DNA of 64,000 nucleotides from JAGGSN01 sp965603725 (GTDB lineage Bacteria > Zixibacteria > MSB-5A5 > UBA10806 > 4484-95): contig CBFDEC010000004.1 of NCBI GenBank assembly GCA_965603725.1, forward strand, positions 1 through 64,000, given 5' to 3'. Position numbers and translations under genes: made by a program. The notes beneath the pieces are model-generated. The model worked only from the letters and a program-made list of their open reading frames with translations. It ran no database searches and had not been told where the DNA came from. Below are positions 17,332 to 26,177 of the stretch, piece after piece (position 1 is the first letter of the stretch; every line of letters begins with the position of its first letter).

Positions 17332-18093
17332 ATGGATATAGCAACTTTAAGCGGTCTAATTGTCGGTATCGGAGCTATAATTATCGCCTTCACTATGGAG
17401 GGCGGTCATTTATCTGTATTGTTTCATGGTCCGGCCATGATTATAGTCATTTTCGGAACAATCGGCGCGGGAACCGTTACAACATCCCTGAAAACCCTGA
17501 GCAATGTGCCGACCCTGCTGAAAGTGGTTTTTACCCGCCATTCCACGGATTTAATTACCTTGATTGATGCCATTGTGAACCTGGCTGAAAAAGCCCGCCG
17601 CGAGGGGATTCTTGGTCTTGAGGAAAATGCCAAGCAGATAAACAATCCTTTTTTCAAAAAAGCTGTAAAGCTTGTTATTGACGGCACCGATACAACGCTG
17701 CTCCGCAATATCCTCGAAACTGAGATAGTCTATGTCGGCGAACGTCACAAAAAAGGCATATCTTTTTTCCAAAAACTCGGTGGTTTCTCTCCAACTATGG
17801 GAATTGTCGGAACTGTCCTGGGTTTGATTCATGCTCTATCTCAGGTTGAGGATGCCAGCAAAATTGCCGGAGCGATTGCCGGGGCTTTCATTGCAACTTT
17901 ATGGGGCATCGCCATGGCAAACCTCTGTTATCTGCCCCTGGGCGATAAACTGCGATACCGTCACAATGAGGAATCGCAGCGACTGGAATTAATCCTGGAG
18001 GGGATGGTCTCAATTCAGTCTGGAGAAAATCCCAGAATAATAAAAAATAAACTGCTCTCGTTTATAACGCCTAAAAAACGAATTGAATCATAG
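17332..18093 (+). CDS. motA: Flagellar motor stator protein MotA
   Basis: A 254-residue inner-membrane stator subunit that with MotB conducts ions and drives FliG. Membrane segments lie near 4-22, 31-50, about 145-165 and 178-200. SPTMGIVGTVLGLIHAL holds the conserved proline and GAFIATLWGIAMANL is the fourth helix. The cytoplasmic loop (KARREGILGLEE) carries the charged residues that face FliG. ATG 17332 is chosen over an in-frame TTG at 17320. A perfect sigma-28 promoter lies upstream; motB follows after 8 bp. Confidence 0.93.
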   Translation: MDIATLSGLIVGIGAIIIAFTMEGGHLSVLFHGPAMIIVIFGTIGAGTVTTSLKTLSNVPTLLKVVFTRHSTDLITLIDAIVNLAEKARREGILGLEENAKQINNPFFKKAVKLVIDGTDTTLLRNILETEIVYVGERHKKGISFFQKLGGFSPTMGIVGTVLGLIHALSQVEDASKIAGAIAGAFIATLWGIAMANLCYLPLGDKLRYRHNEESQRLELILEGMVSIQSGENPRIIKNKLLSFITPKKRIES

Positions 18094-18101
18094 GTAACAA
18101 A

Positions 18102-18914
18102 GTGTTGTTGTCACGAAAGAAAAGCGGGCTCGAGGATGAAGAAAACCTTGAACGTTGGCTGTTGACTTATGCCGACCTGATAACTCTCCTGTTAGCCTTT
18201 TTTATAGTAATGTATTCAGTTTCGCGGGTAGATTCCAGTAAGTTTGTTAGAATATCCGAGGCATTTACCACTGCCTTTAAAGGCTATGTTGATCTGGATT
18301 CCGAGCTTAAGCAACAACTGTCGTCAAAATTCGCCATCAACAAACGTCTCAGGCATGGCAACCTGGTGGAGCTTAGAAAACAGATAGACAAAATTTCAGT
18401 CCAACTGGAACTCGGCACTTCGCTGATAACAGAACATCTTTCACACGGATTAGTCATTCATGTAAGCGAATCCGCATTGTTTGGTCCTGGTAAGGCAGAG
18501 CTGACATCCAGGGCGGAAAATATTCTGGATCTAATATCGCTGCAATTATTGAAAATACCAAATCATATCAGGGTGGAGGGCCATACAGATAATTTGCCTA
18601 TCAATACCGACATGTTCCCATCCAACTGGGAGCTTTCCACAGCCAGGGCAATAAATTGTTTACGGCATTTAATCGAGACACATGATTTTCCTCCCGATAG
18701 AATATCGGCGCTTGGTTATGCCGAGTACCGCCCAATAGCGTCTAATAAAACTATCGATGGGCGAGCAAAAAATCGCCGGGTGGATATTGTGGTGTTGAAT
18801 TTAGAGGAATCATTTATGGAACCGGCAAACCTGACCGGTGAACCGATCGAGGTTCTGTCAGATTCTGTTGCCCAAATTGATTCAAGCCTCATTCAAACTT
18901 CAGATGGTAGTTGA
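18102..18914 (+). CDS. motB: Flagellar motor stator protein MotB
   Basis: A 270-residue stator subunit with one membrane helix (WLLTYADLITLLLAFFIVMY, about 19-38) containing the ion-carrying Asp of the YADL motif. The C-terminal OmpA-like domain (about 130-240, with VEGHTDNLPI and GRAKNRRVDIVV) anchors it to peptidoglycan. Between them is the plug and linker. The start is GTG at 18102. Residues in the pore do not decide here between proton and sodium. Second gene of the sigma-28 motAB unit. Confidence 0.93.
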   Translation: MLLSRKKSGLEDEENLERWLLTYADLITLLLAFFIVMYSVSRVDSSKFVRISEAFTTAFKGYVDLDSELKQQLSSKFAINKRLRHGNLVELRKQIDKISVQLELGTSLITEHLSHGLVIHVSESALFGPGKAELTSRAENILDLISLQLLKIPNHIRVEGHTDNLPINTDMFPSNWELSTARAINCLRHLIETHDFPPDRISALGYAEYRPIASNKTIDGRAKNRRVDIVVLNLEESFMEPANLTGEPIEVLSDSVAQIDSSLIQTSDGS

Positions 18915-18976
18915 ACGCTATTCAAATAATCAGATTTTTAAAAAAGATATTTAAAAAGAATATTTTTTATACTTCA

Positions 18977-18995
18977 ATCGGAAAATATTTCCCCT
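18977..18995 (+). promoter_or_regulatory. Candidate activator-binding element upstream of flgB
   Basis: ATCGGAA-N5-TTCC, a near-palindrome, centred at 18986. This is exactly 103 bp upstream of the -24 GG of the flgB sigma-54 promoter. A fuller copy (ATCGGAA-N5-TTCCGAT) lies at the same distance from the fliR promoter. Sigma-54 activators bind at such distances, so this is a candidate enhancer. Confidence 0.55.
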
Positions 18996-19086
18996 ACGCT
19001 AATTCAAGCATAAAGTTCTTTCCGTAAGCATTTTCGCAATCCGTTGTTGAGCAATGTGTTAAAATTACGTTCCGGGAAATTACAGT

Positions 19087-19104
19087 TCGGCACAGCGCTT
19101 GCTT
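19087..19104 (+). promoter_or_regulatory. Sigma-54 promoter of the flgB operon
   Basis: TCGGCAC-N5-TTGCT with the -24 GG at 19089-19090 and the -12 GC at 19101-19102, the required 12-bp interval. Transcription would start near 19113, 12 bp before flgB. Confidence 0.8.
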
Positions 19105-19124
19105 TAAGGATTGTGGGTTGAAGT

Positions 19125-19535
19125 ATGATTATTAGAGATCAAATACTGAGTAAAGCGGGAATTCCGCTTTATAAAAAGCTTTTACATATTACCTCGAGTT
19201 CACAAAAACTTACGGCTTCGAATATTGCCAATGTGTCAACTCCGGGTTATCAATCTAAAGCTATTGATTTTAAAGGGGAGATGCAAGCGGCTCTTAAAAA
19301 GAAAAAAGTAACTCTTGAAACGACAAATGAACGTCATTTACCGCCTGCCGGAAGACCCCGGGCTATAAAAGTTATCACCAGCGCTGATGGCAGCAATGAA
19401 TCAGGCGTGAATAATGTTGATATTGATAAAGAAATGGCAACGCTGGCAGAAAATCAGATCCTTTATTCATACGGGGCCAAGATGCTGATGAAGAGATTTA
19501 ACAGTTTAAAGACTGTAATCAGAGGCAGGAGATAA
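19125..19535 (+). CDS. flgB: Flagellar basal-body rod protein FlgB
   Basis: A 136-residue proximal rod protein. The N-terminal rod motif LTASNIANVSTPGYQSKAIDF (about 25-45) and the C-terminal helix NVDIDKEMATLAENQILY are typical. It is exported by the flagellar type III apparatus and polymerises in the periplasm. First gene after a sigma-54 promoter, with flgC 2 bp downstream. Confidence 0.96.
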   Translation: MIIRDQILSKAGIPLYKKLLHITSSSQKLTASNIANVSTPGYQSKAIDFKGEMQAALKKKKVTLETTNERHLPPAGRPRAIKVITSADGSNESGVNNVDIDKEMATLAENQILYSYGAKMLMKRFNSLKTVIRGRR

Positions 19536-19537
19536 TT

Positions 19538-20032
19538 TTGAAAGGTTTGTTTTCAATAATTAATATTGGCGCCTCCGGATTGTCTGCACAGCGAAAGAAG
19601 CTCAATTCTGTGGCGCAGAATATAGCCAATGTCGAGACTACAAAGACTCGAGAAGGAACGCCATATAAGAGAAGACGGGTGGTTTTTGCAGAGGACACTC
19701 GTAAAGCCAGTTTTATCGACACTTTTAAAGATACAATAAAAAGTCTAACCCGGACACATAGAAAACATCTTTCCAGCTCTGCCAGATCACCTTCCCAGAA
19801 AGGAAGAATTCCGTTTGTAGAAGCTTCTGAAAAGGTGGTTGAGCCGCTCTCATACAAGATGGTGTATGATCCGGGACATCCCGATGCCGATGAAAACGGG
19901 AACGTGGCGATGCCGGATATTAATGTCGTATCGGAGATGGTTGATATGTTGTCGGCCTCGAGAGCGTATGAGGCAAACGTAAGCGTTGTACGGGCTGCTA
20001 AGGAAATGGCAAAAGATGCGCTGGATATTTGA
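19538..20032 (+). CDS. flgC: Flagellar basal-body rod protein FlgC
   Basis: A 164-residue rod protein. The N-terminal INIGASGLSAQRKKLNSVAQ, followed by NIANVETTKT, and the C-terminal PDINVVSEMVDMLSASRAYE are family hallmarks. The start is TTG at 19538, supported by CAGGAG upstream and by the spacing from flgB. The middle is rich in basic residues (RTHRKHLSSSARS), longer than in enteric FlgC. Confidence 0.95.
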   Translation: MKGLFSIINIGASGLSAQRKKLNSVAQNIANVETTKTREGTPYKRRRVVFAEDTRKASFIDTFKDTIKSLTRTHRKHLSSSARSPSQKGRIPFVEASEKVVEPLSYKMVYDPGHPDADENGNVAMPDINVVSEMVDMLSASRAYEANVSVVRAAKEMAKDALDI

Positions 20033-20052
20033 GGATTAAAAAGGAGTACTCA

Positions 20053-20349
20053 ATGAGAATAGATGCCGCAGGTATTTATAACAGCAGAGGATTGGTACAG
20101 GGGAAACCATATCCTGCTAAAGCCGACCAGACGTCAAAGATAAAACCTGCAGATATTAAAAACCAATCAACAAAACCGCCGGAGACTTTAAAACCCGGCA
20201 GGCCAGTAGATTTTAATGCGCTTTCTAATGCGGAAAGCGCCCGGATAAAACATCTTTTCGGACAGTTCGATAAGGCAGCCCTGATTCAGCTGGAACGGCC
20301 ATCGTCTCATGATGACAGTCCTGGACGTTTTATTGATATCGTGGTTTAA
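20053..20349 (+). CDS. Small uncharacterised protein between flgC and fliE
   Basis: A 98-residue protein with no family I recognise. The first 55 residues are proline- and lysine-rich and look unstructured; the end (LSNAESARIKHLFGQFDKA, then GRFIDIVV) is the only part that seems foldable. It has no signal peptide or membrane segment. ATG 20053 has AAAAGGAG in front; a TTG at 20029 overlapping flgC is less likely. Its place in the rod/MS-ring operon suggests a flagellar assembly or regulatory role. It does not look like FlgM. Confidence 0.65.
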   Translation: MRIDAAGIYNSRGLVQGKPYPAKADQTSKIKPADIKNQSTKPPETLKPGRPVDFNALSNAESARIKHLFGQFDKAALIQLERPSSHDDSPGRFIDIVV

Positions 20350-20351
20350 AC

Positions 20352-20666
20352 ATGACGAAGATTTTACCAGCATATGCACGCCAGGTGGCTCCAGAATTCT
20401 CCTCTATTGTCGGTAAAAATGAGGATAGCAATAAAGAGGATAGCAAACTTGGTTTTCCTCAAGTACTAAAGGAAATTGTGAATAACACCAACGACCTTTC
20501 ACATAAGGCCGCCGAAATTGCCGAAAAATTTGCTATTGGTGAAATTACAGATATACATGACGTCATGATTGCCGCCGAAGAGGCTGGCGTGGCTTTAGAA
20601 CTTGTTATGGAAATCAGGAACAAACTCATAGAGGCATACCAGGAATTGATGCGTATGCCCATTTAA
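20352..20666 (+). CDS. fliE: Flagellar hook-basal body complex protein FliE
   Basis: A 104-residue FliE, the adaptor joining the MS ring and export gate to the rod. The C-terminal half (GEITDIHDVMIAAEEAGVAL, then LVMEIRNKLIEAYQELMRMPI) matches the family closely; the first 35 residues are variable. The start lies 2 bp after the preceding stop, and fliF begins 7 bp later. Confidence 0.95.
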   Translation: MTKILPAYARQVAPEFSSIVGKNEDSNKEDSKLGFPQVLKEIVNNTNDLSHKAAEIAEKFAIGEITDIHDVMIAAEEAGVALELVMEIRNKLIEAYQELMRMPI

Positions 20667-20673
20667 ACGATTA

Positions 20674-22218
20674 ATGTTTAATAAATATTTAGAAACGATT
20701 AAATCCAAAATTCTGCCCTGGTGGAACGGTCTAAACAAGACAAAGAAGATTACCTTTGTCATTTTTGCCAGTCTCACATTTTTTGTCATGATTGTTATTT
20801 CCAGTATGGCAATAAAAACGGATTACCAGGTTCTTTATCGCGATCTTGACCCCGGCGACGCCGGAGAGGTGGTCGATTATTTAACGGAAAATAAAGTGTC
20901 ATATCGCCTGTCTGAGGGGGGAACGGCAATATTAATACCCTCGAAAGATATTCGCAAAGTCCAATTTGACCTTGCCTCAGCCGGGATGCCAAGAAGCGGC
21001 GTGGTCGGCTATGAGATATTTGACCAGACAAACCTTGGGATGACTGACTTTCTGCAAAAAGTTAATTATCGCCGCGCCCTGGAAGGGGAACTGACCAAGA
21101 CTATAGCCCGTCTTGAGGAAATCAAATCGGCGCGGGTTCATCTTGTAATCCCTGAACAGAGATTGTTTAAGGAAGATAAAAAAGAGCCAAGCGCCTCTGT
21201 TGTTCTATATCTTAACCGTCATAAGCCTCTCACACAAAAACAAGTTGAAGGTATAGTATACCTTGTAGCCTCATCGGTGGAAGGCTTGACTCCGGGGAAT
21301 ATTACTGTTTTAGATTCATCGGGCAAGATGTTATCAGCACGCCGCGGTTCCGACAGGCTGGCTACTCTATCCTCAAACCAACTGGAAATGCAAAAGAATA
21401 TCGAAGCCTATCTTCAAGACAAAGCTCAATCAATGCTTGATGCTTTTCTGGGACATAATCGGTCTGTTGTAAAAGTAAGCGCCAAGTTAAACTTTGACCA
21501 AGTCAACCGTACTATAGAATCCTATGACCCGGATAATATCGCTGTCAGGTCTGAGGAAATAGTCGAAGAGAAACAATCTGAAATGGATTCCTCTGATGAT
21601 ACCAATAAAAAACGGGATTCATCAAATAGTATTAAAAATACAATAAGAAATTATGAAGTAAACAAGACTATCGAAAATATAGTCAACCAAGTCGGGAATA
21701 TAGAACAATTACAGGTTGCCGTTTCATTTGACGGTACATACGAAGTAATTAAGGACCCGGAAGGCAAGGAAGTACGCCAGTATGTTCCACGACCTCAAGA
21801 GGAACTTGACAAATTTGTAGCCCTGGTTAAAGGCGCAGTTGGTTTTTCCGATGAAAGAAGCGATATCATTGAAGTCGCCAATATTCCATTTGAGACTTTT
21901 AGGGATGATTGGGAAGAAAAGCGGCGTCTGAAAAAAGAAGAACAAATCAGGACCTGGCTGAAAATCGGTTATAAAATTTTAGTTGCAATAGTAATTTTGT
22001 TTGTCTTCTGGAAATTACGTATACATTATAAAAAATGGAAGGAAAGACGCATGTCGCATAAACGGTTCCTTCAGGCCCAGTCCGAGATTCAGAAAAAAGC
22101 AGCCGCGATCATTCCCATAATATCCAAGCAACCCAGGTTGGTAGACCATGTCCGTAAACTCGGGGATGATACTCCGAAGGAATTGGCAAAAGTTATTAAG
22201 ACAATGATGGTTGAATAA
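20674..22218 (+). CDS. fliF: Flagellar MS-ring protein FliF
   Basis: A 514-residue protein that forms the MS ring in the inner membrane. Membrane segments are near 26-46 and 432-452, with ring-building motifs between them (TDYQVLYRDLDPGDAGEVVDY, GTAILIPSKDIRKVQFDLAS, ARVHLVIPEQRLF). The extreme C-terminus, after the second membrane segment, binds FliG; it ends HVRKLGDDTPKELAKVIKTMM. A charged linker near 300-320 is unstructured. The stop lies 1 bp before the fliG ATG. Confidence 0.97.
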   Translation: MFNKYLETIKSKILPWWNGLNKTKKITFVIFASLTFFVMIVISSMAIKTDYQVLYRDLDPGDAGEVVDYLTENKVSYRLSEGGTAILIPSKDIRKVQFDLASAGMPRSGVVGYEIFDQTNLGMTDFLQKVNYRRALEGELTKTIARLEEIKSARVHLVIPEQRLFKEDKKEPSASVVLYLNRHKPLTQKQVEGIVYLVASSVEGLTPGNITVLDSSGKMLSARRGSDRLATLSSNQLEMQKNIEAYLQDKAQSMLDAFLGHNRSVVKVSAKLNFDQVNRTIESYDPDNIAVRSEEIVEEKQSEMDSSDDTNKKRDSSNSIKNTIRNYEVNKTIENIVNQVGNIEQLQVAVSFDGTYEVIKDPEGKEVRQYVPRPQEELDKFVALVKGAVGFSDERSDIIEVANIPFETFRDDWEEKRRLKKEEQIRTWLKIGYKILVAIVILFVFWKLRIHYKKWKERRMSHKRFLQAQSEIQKKAAAIIPIISKQPRLVDHVRKLGDDTPKELAKVIKTMMVE

Positions 22219-22219
22219 A

Positions 22220-23239
22220 ATGGCTGAAATTGATTACAGTGAAGTCACCGGCGCTCATAAAGCGGCTATTTTGATAGTCACCCTTGGTGCAGATATTTCC
22301 GGAAAAGTATTGCAGGAATTAAATGAAGGTGAAATCGAGAATATTACCGTTGAAATAGCCAACCTTAAAGATGTCTCTCCAAAACTTGAAGAAAAGGTAA
22401 TCAAAGAGGTGTCTGAGTTAATCCAGGCTCAGCAATATATAAATCAAGGTGGGGTAGAATATGCCAAGAATGTGCTGGAAACAGCGCTGGGTCACTCCAA
22501 AGCGGTGGAGATATTGAAAAGGCTTGAAGGGTCGTTGAAGGCAACCGGCTTCGCCAGAATAAAAAATATCGATCCAAAACAGTTGGTCAACTTTATCCAG
22601 AATGAGCATCCCCAAACCATATCGTTGATTCTTTCTCAACTTGCTCATGGACAGGCCGCCCAGATACTCTCCGACCTGGAACCGGAGCTTCAAGCTGAGG
22701 TCGCCTTTAGAATGGCCACCATGGAAAAAATTTCACCTGAAATTATTAATGAACTTGAGGGCGTTTTAGAGGCGCTGTTTGAGGAGGTTGGTACCCGCGA
22801 CCTGTCAATTTCAGGAGGAACAAAAACAGTGGCTGAAATACTCAACCTTATGGAAACCTCCTCTGAAAAAGCAATTCTCGAGTCAATGGAAGCTGAAAAT
22901 CCCGAGCTGGCCGCTGAAATTAAAAACCTGATGTTTGTATTTGAAGATGTTGTTCTTCTTGATGATCGATCAATTCAAAGAGTCCTTAAGGATGTTGAAA
23001 CCAAGGATCTAGCCATAGCTTTGAAAGCGGCGTCTGACGAGGTCAAGGATAAGATATATACGAATGTTTCTGAAAGAGTGGGGGCCATGATACAGGAAGA
23101 AATCGAATTTATGGGTCCCATGAGACTGTCTGATGTTGAAGGCGGACAGCAAAGAATTGTGGAAACCATACGAAGGCTCCAGGATGAAGGTCAGATTATT
23201 ATCGCCGGCCGGGGAGGAAAAGAAGAACTTGTTGTTTGA
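22220..23239 (+). CDS. fliG: Flagellar motor switch protein FliG
   Basis: A 339-residue rotor protein. The N-terminal domain binds FliF (AAILIVTLGADISGKVLQEL), the middle holds the EHPQT motif (FIQNEHPQTISLILSQL, about 125-141) that binds FliM, and the C-terminal domain carries the charged torque helix (DVETKDLAIALKAASDEVKD) that meets MotA. ATG 22220 fits better than the upstream TTG that overlaps fliF. Confidence 0.97.
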   Translation: MAEIDYSEVTGAHKAAILIVTLGADISGKVLQELNEGEIENITVEIANLKDVSPKLEEKVIKEVSELIQAQQYINQGGVEYAKNVLETALGHSKAVEILKRLEGSLKATGFARIKNIDPKQLVNFIQNEHPQTISLILSQLAHGQAAQILSDLEPELQAEVAFRMATMEKISPEIINELEGVLEALFEEVGTRDLSISGGTKTVAEILNLMETSSEKAILESMEAENPELAAEIKNLMFVFEDVVLLDDRSIQRVLKDVETKDLAIALKAASDEVKDKIYTNVSERVGAMIQEEIEFMGPMRLSDVEGGQQRIVETIRRLQDEGQIIIAGRGGKEELVV

Positions 23240-24098
23240 TCGGTTAGTAAAAAAGTATAAATATATTAATGCAAATGTCCCCAGGTTCATTAAACGTAAA
23301 AAAATATTGAAAAGTGGACAATTCCTGGAAAATAAGTCGTCAATTCTTGATTCACAGGTTAATATTATTCAAAAAAAAAAGGTCATTTCCAAAACCGATT
23401 ATCGGATCAAATCACCTGCCTCTAAAACCGCTTCTGTTTCAACAATAGATAGAAAGGTCCCTCCGAAAAAAAAAGACACCGGTTCTGATAAGAAAAATCA
23501 GAACTTAAATGCCAAACAGAATAGTCCGACTGATTCTGTCATTAACGAGGCTTTAGTTTCTGAAACTAAAATCAGGGAAGAATACGAAACGCTTATGAAA
23601 GCTGAATCTGAGAAATCATATAATAATGGTTTTCAGGAAGGCCGGAAAAGCGGTTTAGAAGAAGGAAATGCCAGAGCCGATGAAGTCGGTCGGATTGTAA
23701 ACAATGTTCGCAGCGAATTTGATAAGGCAAGTAAATGTTTCTTTGAAGATATGGAGAATGTTGTGCTGGATTTATCTGTTCATCTTGCCGGCAAAATAAT
23801 CGGTGAAGCGGCGTCAATGGCGCCGGATATTGCTAAATCCAACGTGGAAAAGTGCATAGGTCTTCTAGCGGGCGCCGGTAATGTTATGATAAAGATTAAT
23901 CCTGGCGATTATGAGGTGATTAAGGAATATCTGCCGGATCTTGATCGGAAACATGAAGGGAAATATTCATTTATACTTGAACCGGATCACAATATTTCCC
24001 GCGGCGGCTGCCTGATAGAGATGGATGGTTCGGTGATTGACGGCAGGATAGAGATACAGTTTGAAAAGCTTAAAAAGCACATGGAGGCGCTCACATAA
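23229..24098 (+). CDS. fliH: Flagellar assembly protein FliH
   Basis: About 290 residues. FliH controls the export ATPase FliI and docks it to the C ring through FliN. The C-terminal half (about 150-285) shows the FliH/HrpE fold: coiled coil, LSVHLAGKIIGEA and a GGCLIEMDGSVIDGRIEIQFEKL-type ending. The first 110 residues are basic and variable. No ATG is suitable; TTG 23229 (with GGAGG at 23213-23217) overlapping the end of fliG is the best start, though the frame is open to 23133. The stop overlaps the fliI ATG by 1 bp. Confidence 0.85.
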   Translation: MLFDRLVKKYKYINANVPRFIKRKKILKSGQFLENKSSILDSQVNIIQKKKVISKTDYRIKSPASKTASVSTIDRKVPPKKKDTGSDKKNQNLNAKQNSPTDSVINEALVSETKIREEYETLMKAESEKSYNNGFQEGRKSGLEEGNARADEVGRIVNNVRSEFDKASKCFFEDMENVVLDLSVHLAGKIIGEAASMAPDIAKSNVEKCIGLLAGAGNVMIKINPGDYEVIKEYLPDLDRKHEGKYSFILEPDHNISRGGCLIEMDGSVIDGRIEIQFEKLKKHMEALT

Positions 24099-25435
24099 TG
24101 CTGGCTGTAAAAGAAAAAGTCGACAAGATTAAAGGGATTATAGATTCGGTACATACTATCAATCAGAAAGGCGTGGTACGACGGGTTGTCGGTATTGTTA
24201 TAGAAGCGTCTGGCCCGGCATTGAAAGTTGGCGACCAGGTTTCGGTTGAAACGCCTGGAAGGATCCTGCCCGGTGAGGTTGTAGGATTTAAGGATGGCTG
24301 CATATATATGATGCCTTTAGGGGAAATGTTCGGTATTGGCCCGGGGGCTATCGTTACAGCCGGCGGCAAAGCTATTAGCGTGTCTGTTGGTCCCGAGTTG
24401 TTGGGACGTGTTCTGGATGGATTGGGCCGAGCCATTGATAAAGGACCGCCGCTTCTGTGTCAGGAATCCCGGCCATTAACCGCATCCTCACCGCACCCTC
24501 TTGAAAGACAAAGAATCACCAAACCGCTTGTTACCGGTATTCGCTCTATAGACTGTTTTTTAACTATGGGTCAGGGGCAGAGAGTGGGCATATTTGCCGG
24601 GTCCGGCATAGGCAAAAGTGTGCTTCTGGGTATGATCGCAAGATCGTCGTCAGCTGATGTTAACGTTATTGGGTTAGTTGGAGAGAGGGGCCGCGAAGTA
24701 CGCGATTTCGTTGAAAAAGATCTTGGGCCGGAAGGTTTGAAAAAATCCGTAATCGTTGCCGTGACTTCCGATGAATCACCTCTTCTTCGAATCAAAGGGC
24801 TAATGCTGGCAACAACGATAGCCGAATATTTTAGAGACCAGGGCAGCAATGTAGCTCTCATGGTTGATTCATTGACCAGGGTAGCCATGGGGCAGCGTGA
24901 AATCGGTCTGTCAATCGGCGAACCGCCAACTACCAGGGGATATACTCCCTCGGTGTTTTCATTATTTCCGAAAATCCTTGAACGAGCCGGTCAATCGAAA
25001 AACGGCAGCATCACGGGCTTTTATACAGTCTTGGTCGAGGGCGATGATTTGTCAGAACCGATAAGCGATATTACAAGGTCAATTCTTGACGGACACATTG
25101 TTCTCTCGAGGAATCTCGCCTCAAAACTTCATTATCCGGCGATCGATATCCTCGAATCGATAAGCAGGCTTATGCCTGATATCACTACCGAGGATCATTT
25201 GAAGACCGCCAGCGAGTGCAGGAACATACTGGCCGATTACCGCGATGCCGAAGACCTGATTAACATCGGCGCCTATGTGAAAGGATCATCCGCAAAAATC
25301 GATTTCACTCTTGAAAGAATCGATTCCTTAAACGATTTTCTGAAACAGCCGATTGAAAAGAGAAGCGATTTTGCTCAATCTCTGGCAAGATTAAAGCAGA
25401 TTTTAGACGGTCCTCAAAATAATGAAAAAGTTTAA
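24098..25435 (+). CDS. fliI: Flagellum-specific export ATPase FliI
   Basis: A 445-residue F1-beta-like ATPase that primes type III export of flagellar subunits. Walker A GSGIGKS is at about 168-174; other hallmarks are GLVGERGREVRDF, VALMVDSLTRVAMGQREIG and GSITGFYTVLVEGDD. Complete and of normal length. The gene overlaps fliH by one base and fliJ by 14 bases, so the three are translationally coupled. Confidence 0.97.
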   Translation: MLAVKEKVDKIKGIIDSVHTINQKGVVRRVVGIVIEASGPALKVGDQVSVETPGRILPGEVVGFKDGCIYMMPLGEMFGIGPGAIVTAGGKAISVSVGPELLGRVLDGLGRAIDKGPPLLCQESRPLTASSPHPLERQRITKPLVTGIRSIDCFLTMGQGQRVGIFAGSGIGKSVLLGMIARSSSADVNVIGLVGERGREVRDFVEKDLGPEGLKKSVIVAVTSDESPLLRIKGLMLATTIAEYFRDQGSNVALMVDSLTRVAMGQREIGLSIGEPPTTRGYTPSVFSLFPKILERAGQSKNGSITGFYTVLVEGDDLSEPISDITRSILDGHIVLSRNLASKLHYPAIDILESISRLMPDITTEDHLKTASECRNILADYRDAEDLINIGAYVKGSSAKIDFTLERIDSLNDFLKQPIEKRSDFAQSLARLKQILDGPQNNEKV

Positions 25436-25889
25436 TTTCAGGCTGGAAAAGATCAAAAAATATAAGGCGCAGCTTGAACAAAGCCAGAAAATGAAGCTGG
25501 CAAAAAAGCAGGCTCTCTGTTTGATGGAAAAAAACATGCTGTCAGCAATAATATCCACACGGAATAAATATTTTGCAGAATATGGCGTCCGTGTACCGGG
25601 CAGGGTCAATATTAATATTCTTATTATTTCGAAGATGTATATCGACAAGCTTGGCCGGGACATAGTTAATCAAACTGAAAAAGTGATCGCCTCCGAAAAG
25701 GACGTTGGCGATGCTCAAAAAGAACTGTTGCAGGCAACTCGCGAAAAGAAAAAATACGATAAGTTGAAAGAAAAACATCTAAAAGTGTATAATAAGGGAA
25801 TGATTCGAAGCGAAACCAAAGAGCTGGATGAGTTTGGAGCGAGAAGCAGCAGAAGCAATTTTGCAGATATCGCAGCTAACGTGAGTTGA
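25422..25889 (+). CDS. fliJ: Flagellar export protein FliJ
   Basis: A 155-residue, almost entirely helical, Lys/Glu-rich protein. FliJ is the coiled-coil stalk of the export ATPase and connects FliI with FlhA. The opening MKKFNFRLEKIKKYKAQLEQ is typical, and the gene begins inside the fliI end as in other flagellar operons. Last gene of the sigma-54 flgB-fliJ unit; no clear terminator follows. Confidence 0.88.
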   Translation: MKKFNFRLEKIKKYKAQLEQSQKMKLAKKQALCLMEKNMLSAIISTRNKYFAEYGVRVPGRVNINILIISKMYIDKLGRDIVNQTEKVIASEKDVGDAQKELLQATREKKKYDKLKEKHLKVYNKGMIRSETKELDEFGARSSRSNFADIAANVS

Positions 25890-26128
25890 AAATGTATGCA
25901 CCGGAAATAAACTGCGCCTTACTTACAATCATATTGTCAGTATTATATCCTCATTCATAGTTATTGTCAGGAAGATAATCAGTTGGAAGCTTCCGGCTTA
26001 CCTAATGGAAAAATATACCTTTCTTAAATGGAAATAATTTCTTTAAAGCGTCAATTCTATGGTAGAGGGGGCTTTTTCATAACCGGGTAACTCACAATCT
26101 TATAACACATTATCACAATCCATATACG

Positions 26129-26146
26129 GCGGCATGCGGCTTGCTT
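26129..26146 (+). promoter_or_regulatory. Sigma-54 promoter of the motE-like/fliK/flgE operon
   Basis: GGCAT-N7-TTGCTT with GG at 26131-26132 and GC at 26143-26144, 12 bp apart. Start of transcription would be near 26156, 22 bp before the first ATG. Degenerate GGAA/TTCC half-sites resembling the flgB and fliR upstream element occur at about 26004-26022 and 26027-26045. Confidence 0.78.
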
Positions 26147-26177
26147 AACCTATAGGTGGGAAAATGTATGAACGACG

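Noticed and set aside
20053..20349. FlgM anti-sigma factor for the small gene between flgC and fliE
   Set aside because: It lacks the FlgM C-terminal helices that bind sigma-28 and is not near flgN or fliA; only its size fits.
25892..25960. A 22-codon reading frame after fliJ
   Set aside because: No ribosome-binding site and no recognisable peptide features.
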